A stretch of DNA of 41,000 bases from Mesostigma viride (taxonomy: Eukaryota > Streptophyta > Mesostigmatophyceae > Mesostigmatales > Mesostigmataceae), in assembly GCA_009746045.1 (NCBI GenBank), contig RPFO01000380.1, forward strand, positions 399,847 through 440,846, in the 5' to 3' direction. The translations under genes and the position numbers were made by a program. The notes under the pieces were generated by a model. The model searched no databases. It was not told the origin of the DNA and worked only from the letters and a program-made list of their open reading frames with translations. Shown one piece after another: positions 1-28,119 of the stretch (positions are counted from its first letter, which is position 1; each line of letters opens with the position of its first letter).

Positions 1-244
1 GAGTAGGTAGAAGGTTTGGCCACTATTGGGTGTGCAACGGCACAAGTGTGATCGCATATAAGCCACCCCGTGAAACTAGAGTCAGCTGCTCTGCTGTCCG
101 AGCATTCACAAATAATTAAGGCAACATTCCCGGCAGATAGCCTATATGCTTTACAGAGACAGATTCTCTTCACGCCACCACCCGGATTCCTGTTTCTTAG
201 AGTGACAGCACCCTGATTCCTGGGAACTTCCAATTAACTACAAG

Positions 245-609
245 TTAACTCGATGGTCTTCGAGCAAAACAGCAGCCAAAGCCGCCCACACGCTGTCCCA
301 CACTGTTGACAATGCGCGGCCCCACACACATTCCTGCCAACACTGCCGCCATTTGCTGTTCAAAGGGGTTTCCCTGTATACACCACGGTCATCGCAGCCA
401 GAAACGAAACTTACCTCGCGAGATCCGCTAATTACGTGCGGGCTATCTGGTGAGTCAACGTCATCCAACTGGAATGCAGCTCTCGATTTCAAATATTCAT
501 TAATTTCTTTCGGTGTTTCACACCCCTCTTTCCGCATCCGCTGAACTTCGTCCTCCAATTGCGAGTTTTGAAGCTTCAGCCGAGCCAGTTCTTCTTCGAT
601 GGACGCCAT
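245..609 (-). CDS. Hypothetical small protein, possibly two exons
   Basis: An ATG at 609 opens a charged, probably helical N-terminus (MASIEEELARLKLQNSQLED) with heptad-like spacing that suggests a short coiled coil. Reading straight through gives 123 residues to a stop at 238. However, a good donor (GAG|GTAAGT) lies at 414/413 and an acceptor (TATACAG) at 376-374. Removing this 41-nt intron (374-414) gives 107 residues ending at the TAA at 245-247, with a tail starting GNPFEQQMAAVLAG that looks more protein-like than the read-through. A 41-nt intron is short, and every FAB1 intron in this window is much longer, so the splice is only a proposal. The donor could also join an exon beyond the left edge. 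I do not recognise the family. Confidence 0.35.
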
Positions 610-3485
610 TTGGAATTATGGCTGGAATTGACGAACACTGACGAAGACTTAATAACTTTTTTCGACTTGAGCGCTACCATGCAGTAATTTCCATTATAAG
701 GAGGACTGCACACATCCTGGAATTTCTAATACGTAGTTGCTACCAGCAACGACAACTGGTGCTGCTCGGGTTTCTCGTTGCGACTATCGCGCGTAGAGAT
801 GGCGATACCCTGTGCATAATCGACGCCCTCTTTCGATAAGCCAAAGCTCTTTGCAAAAAGCGGGTTGGGGGGGGCAGTATGCAGCCATATATGACAGGAT
901 CGCATCATCTCAGTTTCATTTATAACAGGAAGTTCTGAAATTCGTCGTTGAAAGTTGAAACATTGTTAATTGATGAGAGCTTGATGACATGAGAGTGATG
1001 AGACTCATGAAGTCATGATAACGCTTGATGTGTACCTGTACAGTAGACGACCCTCGGCCACTATAACTCTCTGCTGCCCATGTGCGGAGTGGGCAACAAC
1101 AACAACAACAACTGACTGATGACAGTACATAGTGATGTAGTTCTACCTACCCGCGTTAACTAAAGTTACCTACCCGCGTTAAGTTACGTTCCCGCTTTAA
1201 GTTACGACGTGCAGATGTTTGCGGCGATCGTAACTTAACGCGGGAATGCCTGTACATCCAAGTTACTGCAGCAACACGGTTTTAGCAACAGCAAAGAAGC
1301 ATGCCGTATATCGAATCTCCAGTTTCTATACTGAACTGAAAGCTTGTGGTCAGAGCGCGCCCAGTATTCAACTTCAACCGCGAAAAGGATCAGTTAGAGG
1401 AAGATACTTGACGAATATGCTACGTTTCAGTATTCTGGGGGCTCCAGAACTCCGCGCCGTAAGTAAGTTGTACGAAGACAACCGGCGTGGTAACCAAGCG
1501 CTTCGTTGGCGTCATGTCTTCGAGACACCCACCCGCCATGGAAAAAAATTTACCAGTACCGTGTTCGAAAAAAGGGAGTGATCGTTTGCGTCATGGTAAA
1601 ATAACTAATTTTTAGAGGGCCTTTTCACGTTCGTCACAACATGACTGCTGCTGTTGACGGAGAAAGCTGTTCTGCTTTGGATTAGGCAAAGTGGAGCTCG
1701 CGTGGAATTCCTCAGGTACTTGGTTACCTGAAATCAGAATTGCAGGTTTCGAAGAAGACTAGCATGGCAACTTTGACTCCGCCTGAGATAGTGACAAAAA
1801 ATAATGCTGCACACAACAGTGGATCAGCCGCATTTCGTACTGGTAACGGAGCGATGCTGGCCTAACTATAGCTAATACAAGGACGCGGCTTGGTCCGGTT
1901 CAGTCTACGAAAGTCGGATGCACATTGAGAGCACCAAGAGGGTGTAATGTTTTTGCAACGTTTTAACGCCACCTCACAGTCTTTTTCCCGACTTAAGTAT
2001 GCTTATGCTGGATATGCCGCCTTTCCAGCCCAGCATGCCTACTCGGGCATGCGCGCATTATCATTTCGATGTAGATGCATGTTTGTATGAAGATCCGGTT
2101 GCCCGCATGGGCGTGCAAGTCTCATGGTTAGGTGATTTTCCTATTTGGTTTTCCTCGGTATTTTAAAATGGTGTGTCAGACCTTGCATACTAATAAAAAG
2201 CTAGGCGTGTTTCTCGAAAGCACATTTTTTGCCTGTAACCCCTCAAAACGTCGTTGAAAGTGGGGTGTGAGCAAAGATACTTTTCTCCGGGGACAGATTG
2301 GTCGTGTGGTGCCTGGATTTCTTTACGTCTATTCCTTGTTAGGTGAACTTCTAGGATTCTTGGAAAGTGGGGATTGTACATGTTGATGCCAGCAGACCTT
2401 TGCTTACAGCATGCGATGCTGCCAGGAATGCACGGTGAACTATTTTATCGAGCGATTATACATAGGCAAACCCCTTGGCACGGGTACTTTCCACATGGGC
2501 GGATGTATCGCCACGACTACTAGGGTTGTTAGGCTTGGTATGACGGATCTCATGCCTTCATGCCTTCATACCAAAGGGACTATGGCTTTAAAGTGTTCTG
2601 AAAGGGACTCTGATAAGCTTTAAGTGTTTGCGTCGCGGTGCCGCGCTGCTTGCTCAGCGTGTCAATGATAGTTTGTCCACATTCGGGGAGGCACTTGGGC
2701 AAGTATTTCTGAAGTGTTGGCTAGCAAAAAGGTCATGTCCAGGCATGCATGTGCCCGGATTGGACACCTGTACCGCTTGCGCCCCCCCCCCCCCCCGCCC
2801 CACCTTCCGATGAAAAACAGTCAGGATGAGCTGTAAAAGGCTACCACATCACTTGGTGCATAAGACTGGCCACCACTCACCTTGCAGTTGCGGGTGGGAT
2901 CGTGTGTGGGCTACTTGCAGGGGGCCATGCGAGTGGGGATTTTTGGTTTGTCTTCTTTATTCTGACCTCACATGTAGGGCCTTTGTTTCTCAGAGTTTTC
3001 GTCTTCTATCTTTCAAGGTCACTTGTCAGCACATTCCCCAGCTTGCCACACACACTCCACTCCCTTCTCTTTCGTTGCTTCTGACCCCTCACGCGTGGCT
3101 TGTGCTCTGTGTGCTTCATCATCCACCTGGCATCACCCAGCAGCACGCTGGTGCCAAGCCTCCTGCAGGCGCTCTGTGGGCCCTTGCTGGCGCCCGGGGC
3201 CTGCTGTCGCCCGCGCCCTCGCTAGCCATCATGCGGGGTGGGGCACCCATCCCTTCCCACTGCAGAATCTACGGACATAGCTTGACGAGAGTGGCCCGCC
3301 CGTCCACCCATCCTTTTTTCGAGGGGAGCGCCCTGTTTGCCCGGAACCGTTTGGCTGCTATGCAGACACCAGGGTGGCACCAGGGAGGGCGCACCTGCTT
3401 GGTCGAGATTCGACGGATCCTGTCCCTCGCCATCGACCCAGGAGCGCGCAGATAGGGAAGCACAGGTTACAGTCGCAAGCTCGCA
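610..3485. other. Intergenic / 5' flank of FAB1, no recognisable gene
   Basis: No conserved coding region is visible. The longest ATG-started frame in the left part (1246-1581, 111 codons) has no recognisable motif and starts at the edge of an inverted-repeat array, so it is not called a gene. A frame at 2826-3455 has transcript-like composition but no homology I can see. A poly-C run lies near 2780-2797. In the FAB1 reading frame a stop (TAG) sits at 3453-3455, 30 nt before the ATG at 3486. An AG at 3472-3473 could be the acceptor of a 5'UTR intron, but nothing proves it. Confidence 0.5.
1149..1256. repeat. Short motif array with terminal inverted copy (left copy)
   Basis: A motif of the form CCCGCGTTAAGTTAC occurs at 1149-1160 (partial), 1172-1187 and 1190-1206 in direct orientation, then inverted at 1229-1245. 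The inverted copy can pair with the direct copies into a hairpin of about 16 bp. It is followed by GAATGCC and TGTACA. The same arrangement with a related core (TTCACGCCTTAAGTTG) recurs at 40496-40587, including the trailing GAATGCC and TGTACA. This suggests one dispersed repeat family, possibly a foldback or MITE-type element. No target duplication was found. Confidence 0.5.
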
Positions 3486-21806
<18,321 letters not shown>

Positions 21807-23086
21807 TGTCTTGCTTCTGTTCATGCAGTGGGACAGCCAAGGTACTATACGCGGCCTAGTGTAATGCCGCGTGTGGCCTGGTCCGGTGCCATCGGTGGAC
21901 TGGGCGTTGTCTACAGCGGATAAGCTAGATAGCGCTTGTGGAGGCTGCCAACTGGGTAAGGGAGGGATGCGGACTAGGCAAGGAATGAAACCTAGTCCAG
22001 CATCTTTCATTTCCTGCGTGGCCTCATGGGGCGAGGCGGCGGGGAGCACGTGTTAAGTACCTGGTACTCATGAACAGGCGTCGTATATTAGTCGTACACT
22101 AGTGCTTTCCCAAGAGCAGCTGTCTTAGTAGAATTTCCTGGTCGTGGGGCCCGCTGGGACCTGGGTTTGTGGGCAGGCAGACGGCTTGTGGGGTTTGGGT
22201 AGCGGGTCATCATTTGCATGCACGGATCCATGGGTTTTATGCGTGCAAAGTGGAAGTGCGTGCTACCTTGACACGGCAAGGCGTTGGAGGGCCTTGGATG
22301 GCCGCTTGCAGCTTGGGAGCGGAGCGACTGCCCGTGCTCCATGTATGCAACAAATACTGACCATACCCCAGGAGCTGTAATGGCAGAGAGGGTGCAACGT
22401 GCGACGGAGCCATGGCCAGCGATGCTGAGGTGACGGCTGGGAGGATTGCCGTGATGCCTTGCTGCGGCTCAAGCGTTTCCCGGCATGAGGCTTAAAGAAT
22501 ATCCTCTTACGGTCCTCTTAAGGGCAGAGGGTGGCGGTGGGCATGGGTGGTAGAGCACTCTTGTTGCCGTTGGTGGACGAGCAATCTCGCGGCCATTGAG
22601 GCTGGAGTCTTGCCATAATGGAGCCAATGGGCTTGGCCTGCTGCTATTGTGCCTGTTTGTAAAGGTGCCCCGTAAGCATTTGCTCAGTTTAAAGTAGGTG
22701 CCATTCAACATCCCTACCTCCCTGGGATTATTCGTGTTATTGTGCCCACCCGTGCAAGCTTGTACATAGCTGTAAAGTGCCGCATGGTTGCCTTTTATGG
22801 TTTCCGGTTTTGTTGATAGGTAAGCATGGGCAGCGTTGTTAACTTTATTGCATCGGTCCTGTAGCCCCAGTGTATAAAACCACATGCGATGAGAAGATTG
22901 GAAGTGCTGGCACTTGCCCAGTCAGTATTTGCTGCTTTTTGCAGTGCTGTTGCTGTCCACAATTTTCAGCATTTTGCTAGTTCGTTACAAGCTGCTTGGA
23001 AGTTTGGAGCAGAGAAAATGTGATTGTGTATAAATGCCGGTCATCAAATAATCTCCTTTCTATACCTGTTGTGCACACACAGGAAT
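21807..23086. other. FAB1 3' flank and intergenic DNA
   Basis: No recognisable gene. TGTAA, the usual green-algal polyadenylation signal, occurs at 22375-22379 and would give a 3'UTR of about 580 nt. This is only a candidate. The rest is unremarkable single-copy-looking sequence. Confidence 0.4.
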
Positions 23087-23175
23087 TAAAAGCACTTCGG
23101 TGCTCCGTGACTCCCCGACGGGAGCACGAGTTTTAATTAATTAAGTAATTATTAATTAATTAATTAATCTAGCCG
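23087..23175 (+). repeat. LINE/SINE-type 3' end with hairpins and TTAA-rich tail
   Basis: AGCAC-TTCG-GTGCT forms a perfect UUCG hairpin. It is followed by CTCC-CCGAC-GGGAG and a tail of TTAATTAA units. The block aligns with three other 3' ends in the window: plus strand around 28550-28591, minus strand around 37411-37470 and minus strand around 40000-40060. All share a pattern like TGCTNCNTGANCTCCC, ACGGAG, then a T/A-rich repeat tail. It is therefore read as the 3' terminus of a dispersed non-LTR retroelement family. Confidence 0.55.
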
Positions 23176-23296
23176 CTATACACTACTGACCGCCTCATGT
23201 CTGCAATTATTGTAGATTAGAGACAGCTCAGATGATATCGATCTCCGGTCTCCCCATTTATTGCATGCAGCTAGAGTTGGAGCATGATAGATAGGT

Positions 23297-23788
23297 CATT
23301 CATTTGCAGATCGCGTTTTCCGCGTTTTCCGCGGACCGGCACTGAACGCAAATGGTTTCCACCTTTGCGGCGTGCCAAATCAGAATATACGCTTGGCTGA
23401 TCTCGATAGTACCGGCTACGCCCCCTTCTAATAAAGAAGGTTCCAGCCGTGTTCAGCCCGTCTCACGTTGCGAGACTGAAAAAGTCTCGCGTGCAGACAC
23501 GTGTGTAGTACTCCTACACACACAGATCTCGAATGATTTATCTAGTACCAAATCCGAAAGGCTTGCATCACTCCCCGGAAATTAAGGAGAACTTTTGCGG
23601 ATGACTGTAGGTGTAAGTTGGCGATGCCCTAGGATCCGGAGACGTCCGTCCTATAGTCAGCGAAAGTTGGTGCGAGAGGTCCCCAGTTCGATTCCGGTCG
23701 GATTCATTTGCAGATCGCGTTTTCCGCGTTTTCCGCGGACCGGCACTGAACGCAAATGGTTTCCACCTTTGCGGCGTGCCAAATCAGA
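23297..23788 (+). mobile_element. 492-bp non-coding retroelement with 90-bp direct terminal repeats
   Basis: The block is flanked by the 10-bp target duplication ATAGATAGGT (23287-23296 and 23789-23798). Identical 90-bp sequences lie at 23298-23387 and 23702-23791. Each contains a hairpin made by CGCAAA and TTTGCG. Between them are three further hairpins: CCTTCT/AGAAGG near 23427, GCGAGACT/AGTCTCGC near 23470 and GTGTGTAG/CTACACAC near 23502. A tRNA-like segment follows (AGTTCGATTCC B-box near 23684). The second half is shared with copies at 37811-38175. Best read as a SINE-like or tandem (head-to-tail) non-autonomous retroelement whose 5' unit is truncated. No protein is encoded. Confidence 0.6.
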
Positions 23789-23798
23789 ATAGATAGGT

Positions 23799-24142
23799 AG
23801 TAGATCTTTTTTTAACTTTTGTGTAATTATCTTTTAATTCTAATGAGATTAGCATAGTACTCCATGGCATGCCTTAATTTGCGCATGGCACGCAAGTACT
23901 TACTTGCTTAGATCTTTTTTTGTAATTACTTTGGTGTTATTAGTTCCTAATGAGATTAGCATGGTACTCCGTGACATGCCAGGCTTTGCCATATTTGCGC
24001 GTGTAATTACTTAGCCGGATTAATCCGAGCAGCTGCATGCATGAACATTTATGTGAGATTAGTTGCTCAGAAAGTAAATATAAAAGTAACGATGCAGCCC
24101 CAAGAACATAAGTTCAAATAACGAACTATTCCATCGCTTCCC
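23799..24142. other. A/T-rich intergenic DNA
   Basis: Contains two related stretches (about 23812-23860 and 23918-23975) sharing TAATGAGATTAGCAT plus ACTCC and CATGCC, that is, a roughly 105-bp tandem duplication. No gene is seen. Confidence 0.5.
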
Positions 24143-25999
24143 TCACCGCCTGGCCCAGTCTGATTTCCAGTCCCTTGGCCTCTTTGCCTTCTTCTGATCA
24201 TCAACATCATCAACATCATTTGCTTCCTCATCAGCCCGGCCCCGGTCCCTGTCCCTGCCATTTCCCCTGAAGTCATTCCTGTCCCTCTCCATCTCCCTGC
24301 CCCTCTCTCTTTCCCTCTCTCTTTCCCTGTCTCGTTTCCTGTCACTTCTATCCCTGTCCCTGTCCCTATCCCTGTCCCTGTCCCCATCCCTGTCCATGTC
24401 CCTGTCGGTCTCCCAGCTTGCCTCCCTGCCTCCGCCCCATCTGTCTTCCGTCACAACTCCTCTGCTCTCCCCACGCGCCCTGTCCTGGCGATGACCCTGG
24501 GATTCACCCGCCAAGTCTTCCATGGCACCCTGAGCCTCCCCCTCCTCCTCCTCCTCCTCCCCCCCCCGCATCCCCATCCCCATCGCCCATCGGCCCCCAC
24601 CATCGTCCTCTGCGCCCCCTGAAGGCCTGGCGTAACGCTCCATGTCCCTACTTTCGTAACGAACCCTCTCCCTAGTGCCATGCCGGCCCCTGTCCTTCCG
24701 GTCAGAACGGGGGGAGACGTGACGAGCCCCTTTCTCCCTGCCGACCTCCCATCCCTGCCAACCGCCACCTCTGCCGTCGTCTCGCCCACCCACCCCTGTC
24801 CGTCCATCGTTTCCCTCTGCTGGTACCCGGTGCATGTCATCCCAGCCACCATGACGTGATGCGGGCACTTCTTCCCCTTGGCCCCAAGCCTTACCCTCCC
24901 GCAGACCCGAACACTCTCGATCCCCTTGGCCCTCGCTGCCACCACCCCCGCTCTCGCGGTACCTGCCACCCTGCCTCACCTCGGCCCCACAACGCCCCGA
25001 TGGGTCACCATAGGATTCCAATCGGGTAGTATGCTCCCGACCGGCCGACGGGCGTGCGTGCTCCCGCGGCGCTCTCCCGTGGTCATCCCTCCTCGCATGC
25101 TCATGGGTGGCTGGGTCCCTGGCATCGCGTCCCTCCCTCCCATCGCCCCTCTCCCGGTCACGCCTCGAACCCCTCCCTTGATCGCCCCGCCAGGAATCCC
25201 TCTCTCTTTCCCTCTCACGCCCCCCCTCCCTTTCCCTCTCTCTCTCCCTCCCCCCTTCCCACTCACGCTCTCGCCCCTGCTCCCTGACCCAAACCCTCCC
25301 CCTCCCCCCTTCCCGTTCTCGTGCCCTATCGCGGTCCCCTTCCCGGCCCCTCGCCCGGTGGGTATCCAACGAGGCCTCAAACGGGAGCGGTGGCGGCGTG
25401 TTGGGCGGGCAGAACTGCCGCAGCTCAGGGTCCCCTGGCTTAGGTGGTGGGGGTATGCCCAGCGCCCGGAGCAATTCCAACGGGATTTCACGCATTGGCG
25501 CACGGAAGGGGCGGTCACGCCCACCAAACCGCAGCTGGCCCGACTCCTTCTTACCCCCCAGGCCGCCCCCCAGGCGGCGGGGGATCCACCCTGGCTGCAG
25601 CGCCCCTCGGTTATAATCCACCAGCAGGGTGTGGCCGCGCAGGCGGAACAACGCCGTGCTTCGAAAGGCCGTCCGCATGTCGTCTTCGGAATCGTACTCG
25701 AGGAACGCGTACTGGCGACTGGCACCTGTCACAAGGTCCCGCACCACATGGCAACGCCGCAGGGGCCCAAACGGGGAGAAAATCTCTTCCAGCTCCGCCT
25801 CGGTGGCATCTGGAGGCAGCCGACCGACAAAGATGGTGCGGCGAGGGTCACCGTCGACGCGAGGGGGGTGGAAGCGGTCTTCTTCCTGGGCACAGACAGC
25901 GCGCAGGATGGCGTGGTCGTGCGGCATCACGTCCGTACCGTCAATGCTGCCGGCTTGAATGGGGTAGTAGCGGGCGCTCGAGAACCAGCGGCCTGCCAT
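24143..25999 (-). CDS. SNRNP35: U11/U12 small nuclear ribonucleoprotein 35 kDa protein (minor spliceosome)
   Basis: Single-exon gene of 618 residues. The N-terminus has the family hallmark AGSIDGTD..PHD. An RRM lies at about residues 54-129, with RNP2 IFVGRL and RNP1 RQYAFLEY. It is followed by GWIPRRLGGG and then LGGKKESGQLRFGGRDRPF, a block specific to U11/U12-35K and distinct from U1-70K (which has GW.PRRLGGGLGG followed by other residues). The protein is a U11/U12 di-snRNP component acting in U12-type intron recognition in the nucleus. The remaining ~430 residues are Arg/Asp/Glu/Gly-rich with RD and RE repeats, much longer than in human (about 246 residues in total). The open frame extends 14 codons upstream to a TTG, but the first ATG is at 25999 and matches the start position in homologues. 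Confidence 0.9.
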   Translation of the reverse strand: MAGRWFSSARYYPIQAGSIDGTDVMPHDHAILRAVCAQEEDRFHPPRVDGDPRRTIFVGRLPPDATEAELEEIFSPFGPLRRCHVVRDLVTGASRQYAFLEYDSEDDMRTAFRSTALFRLRGHTLLVDYNRGALQPGWIPRRLGGGLGGKKESGQLRFGGRDRPFRAPMREIPLELLRALGIPPPPKPGDPELRQFCPPNTPPPLPFEASLDTHRARGREGDRDRAREREGGRGRVWVREQGREREWEGGREREREREGGRERERERDSWRGDQGRGSRRDRERGDGREGRDARDPATHEHARRDDHGRAPREHARPSAGREHTTRLESYGDPSGRCGAEVRQGGRYRESGGGGSEGQGDRECSGLREGKAWGQGEEVPASRHGGWDDMHRVPAEGNDGRTGVGGRDDGRGGGWQGWEVGREKGARHVSPRSDRKDRGRHGTRERVRYESRDMERYARPSGGAEDDGGGRWAMGMGMRGGEEEEEEGEAQGAMEDLAGESQGHRQDRARGESRGVVTEDRWGGGREASWETDRDMDRDGDRDRDRDRDRDRSDRKRDRERERERERGREMERDRNDFRGNGRDRDRGRADEEANDVDDVDDQKKAKRPRDWKSDWARR

Positions 26000-27282
26000 C
26001 GCGTCCTGGTTCCTCCGCAAGGCGCTGGGCGTCTCTTTCAATCCAAGGCTTGGGACCAGACCAGAGAAATGCTGTCGCTACGCGGCTAACATGTCAACTT
26101 CTGAGAAACTGGCAATAATTAACAATTGATGGACGAATTGCCGAGGTAGAAAAGGATACAGCCACCGTAATTAAGCATCAGCAGACCACGACCGTTTCGT
26201 TGGCTCCTGACCGAGATGGACGCCCACTCTACTTCCGTACAGGCATTGCCGAGGGCCGGTCGTTACCGAAGAGCAGCAGGAATCGACACTTGTAACTGCA
26301 ATGAAGCTTTGAGTCGGGTACTCCGCCTTGTACGTCCTGTGAGACCTACTCACACTGTCGTGGATTAAACGACACGACGTATGCCTCCAAGCCTAGACGC
26401 AATGGCCGCCGTCGGTGGCAGCTAAACCAGTCAGCCCCAGCAAAGCTCTAGGCAGCCAGACATCGAACAGCCTATGATTTCGACAGCAGGATGAGGATCA
26501 GCACAACCCGTCAGCTTCGTCATTCCGGGAAATGCACGCAGGTGACCTCCGATGGTTCCACGGACAGTACGGTCATGCAGCCTGCTTTTCTCTGGAATCG
26601 AAAACAGTGGAGCGCTCCACTGTTCGGTCATTTCCTCAGCATGCGTCCTTGAGCAACGTAGAATTAAAGTGCCGAGTTGAATAATCCGAGATCGCACAGC
26701 TTGCTTGGTTTGTGAATTACATCTCTATCCTGCTTTAGAGATGAATTTTGATTTATAAAAATGATGACACGTGAACCTGAACGACGCGTGTACCTAATTT
26801 CCGCGCACGCAATTTAGATGCGCAAGCCTTCTATGCTGTTCGCTGGCACGCCGCATGTAAGAAAATTAAGAAAACTACCCGAACTCCGCGCCGTCTCGGG
26901 GGCCGTCCAGCGTTTCTGCTCGGTTACCTACAGTGTGCCATGTGGCGGGCTACGGTAGCGGCAGCTTACACGCTCGCCTGGTTGGCGGGAGCGCACCAAA
27001 ATAATATGCTGTGGCCGACCTTCAACGGCATGAGGACGCGTTGTCACTCCCTACCCATTTTAGAATTTGCTTAACCTGGGTTAAGTGGAAAAGTCATTGA
27101 GGAATTTTTTCCTCAAGATGGGTAACCGCCGAAGCAGCTTATTGCTCCACAGAGCATGTTCGCTGGACGTTTCCAAATTGCCGAGGGAGAATGCCATCAA
27201 TACTGTCTAATCGGGGATTTTGGAAAGTAGGTCGCGTACGCTGCGCACAAGTTTACCATTCTGGATCTTTTCTTTCTTTACT
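26000..27282. other. Intergenic region between divergent SNRNP35 and BMT2
   Basis: About 1.3 kb separates the two divergent start codons and must hold both promoters. Short frames on the minus strand (26171-26353 and 26431-26697) have no recognisable features. I see no clear TATA box placement or repeat. Confidence 0.5.
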
Positions 27283-28095
27283 ATGAAGAAGCAGAAGATT
27301 CCTTTGGTCCCACCAGCAATGAAATCGCGGAAGAAGGCAAGGAAAATTACGTCCGAGTTCCATAGACTGGAACAAGCCATCGTAGAAGCCGCACGAAGCA
27401 AAACGGACGGCGACGTGGCCGCCGCCGCGGAGATTAAGAGACTTCAGGCGGAGATGGATAAATTGGGGGGCCGCCGTGCGTATCAGGAAGCAAGCATGGT
27501 GTCTACTAAACATTTCAGCACCAGCAAATGGGCTATCGGGGAGCTGCAATCAAGGGGTTTCAAGCGCCCTGCTTCCAACCGCGCGAAAGTGCTTGAAGTC
27601 GGCGCCATCAACACGCAGCTAAAGAAATGCTCCTGGCTGGACGTGCGAGCAATCGATCTAAACAGTGTTGACCCCTTAATCGAGGAGAGAGACTTCTTTA
27701 CCTTGCGACCGTTGGGCGAGTACGATGCCGTCGTGTGCAGCATGGTCTTAAACTCGGTGCCCACGCCAGACTGTCGCGGAAGGATGCTTCAGATGCTGAG
27801 CGGCCATTTGCGACCTGGGGAAGGGTCCCTGCTTTTTCTCACCCTACCGAGGACTTGCCTGGAGCATGGGCGTGTCTCCCACAGCCTTTTCCACAACACC
27901 CTACTGCCGGCCTGCGGCCTGCGCTGCGTTAAAGTTCATCGGACGCCTAAAGTTGTTTTCTTCATTTGCCAGCGGGCTGCGGCGGACCAGGCATGTTTGA
28001 TGGAATATACAAAGTGGTGCAGTTTGGATGCCTGCACTGGGAAAAAAGGGGCGAAGCGGTCCAGAAATGAAGGCTGGATGGTCAAGCTACCCTGA
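27283..28095 (+). CDS. BMT2: BMT2/SAMTOR-family SAM-dependent methyltransferase
   Basis: Intronless gene of 270 residues starting at the first ATG of the open frame. After a basic, helical N-terminus come YQEAS (67-71), the SAM-binding motif VLEVGAIN (103-110), IDLNSVDP (124-131) followed by ERDFF, then YDAVVCSMVLNSVP (147-160), RGRML and LLFLTLPRTCLEHGR (183-197). This order is diagnostic for the family of yeast Bmt2 (25S rRNA adenine-N1 methyltransferase, nucleolar) and animal SAMTOR (a SAM sensor acting on mTORC1). A nucleolar rRNA methyltransferase role is the likelier inference for an alga, because KKRK-like basic residues cluster at the N-terminus (residues 14-21). The sensor role cannot be excluded. 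Base composition is less GC-rich than FAB1. Confidence 0.85.
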   Translation: MKKQKIPLVPPAMKSRKKARKITSEFHRLEQAIVEAARSKTDGDVAAAAEIKRLQAEMDKLGGRRAYQEASMVSTKHFSTSKWAIGELQSRGFKRPASNRAKVLEVGAINTQLKKCSWLDVRAIDLNSVDPLIEERDFFTLRPLGEYDAVVCSMVLNSVPTPDCRGRMLQMLSGHLRPGEGSLLFLTLPRTCLEHGRVSHSLFHNTLLPACGLRCVKVHRTPKVVFFICQRAAADQACLMEYTKWCSLDACTGKKGAKRSRNEGWMVKLP

Positions 28096-28119
28096 TGATA
28101 CACAGCGCTGTGTTATCAT
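28095..28119 (+). promoter_or_regulatory. Hairpin starting at the BMT2 stop codon
   Basis: ATGATACACAGC pairs with GCTGTGTTATCAT with one bulged base and essentially no loop spacer, so the two arms form a near-perfect palindrome beginning at the last base of the TGA. It may act in 3' processing or mRNA stability. Function is unknown. Confidence 0.4.

Noticed and set aside
2826-3455. A 209-codon plus-strand frame just upstream of FAB1
   Set aside because: No conserved motif, no FYVE-like Cys pattern, and it ends in a stop before FAB1 in another frame. It is probably chance or transcribed leader.
23620-23710. A functional tRNA gene (AGTTCGATTCC looks like a T-loop/B-box)
   Set aside because: The T stem has mismatches and there is no room for a complete anticodon arm (about 61 nt between the acceptor-like strands). 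The copies are dispersed with target duplications.
23297-23788. Hammerhead ribozyme in the direct-repeat element
   Set aside because: I looked for the CUGANGA and GAAA boxes on both strands. CTGATC and CTGATTT occur but lack the required G8-A9, so no canonical core is present.
23297-23792. Conserved peptide-like frames (PSSIPVGFICRSRFPRFPR) recurring here and at 37663-38229 on both strands
   Set aside because: They are translations of the non-coding SINE-like repeat. The same DNA is conserved in all frames and no single frame is favoured.
24418-26118. Long plus-strand frames opposite SNRNP35
   Set aside because: They are antisense shadows. The minus strand encodes a clear RRM protein with family hallmarks.
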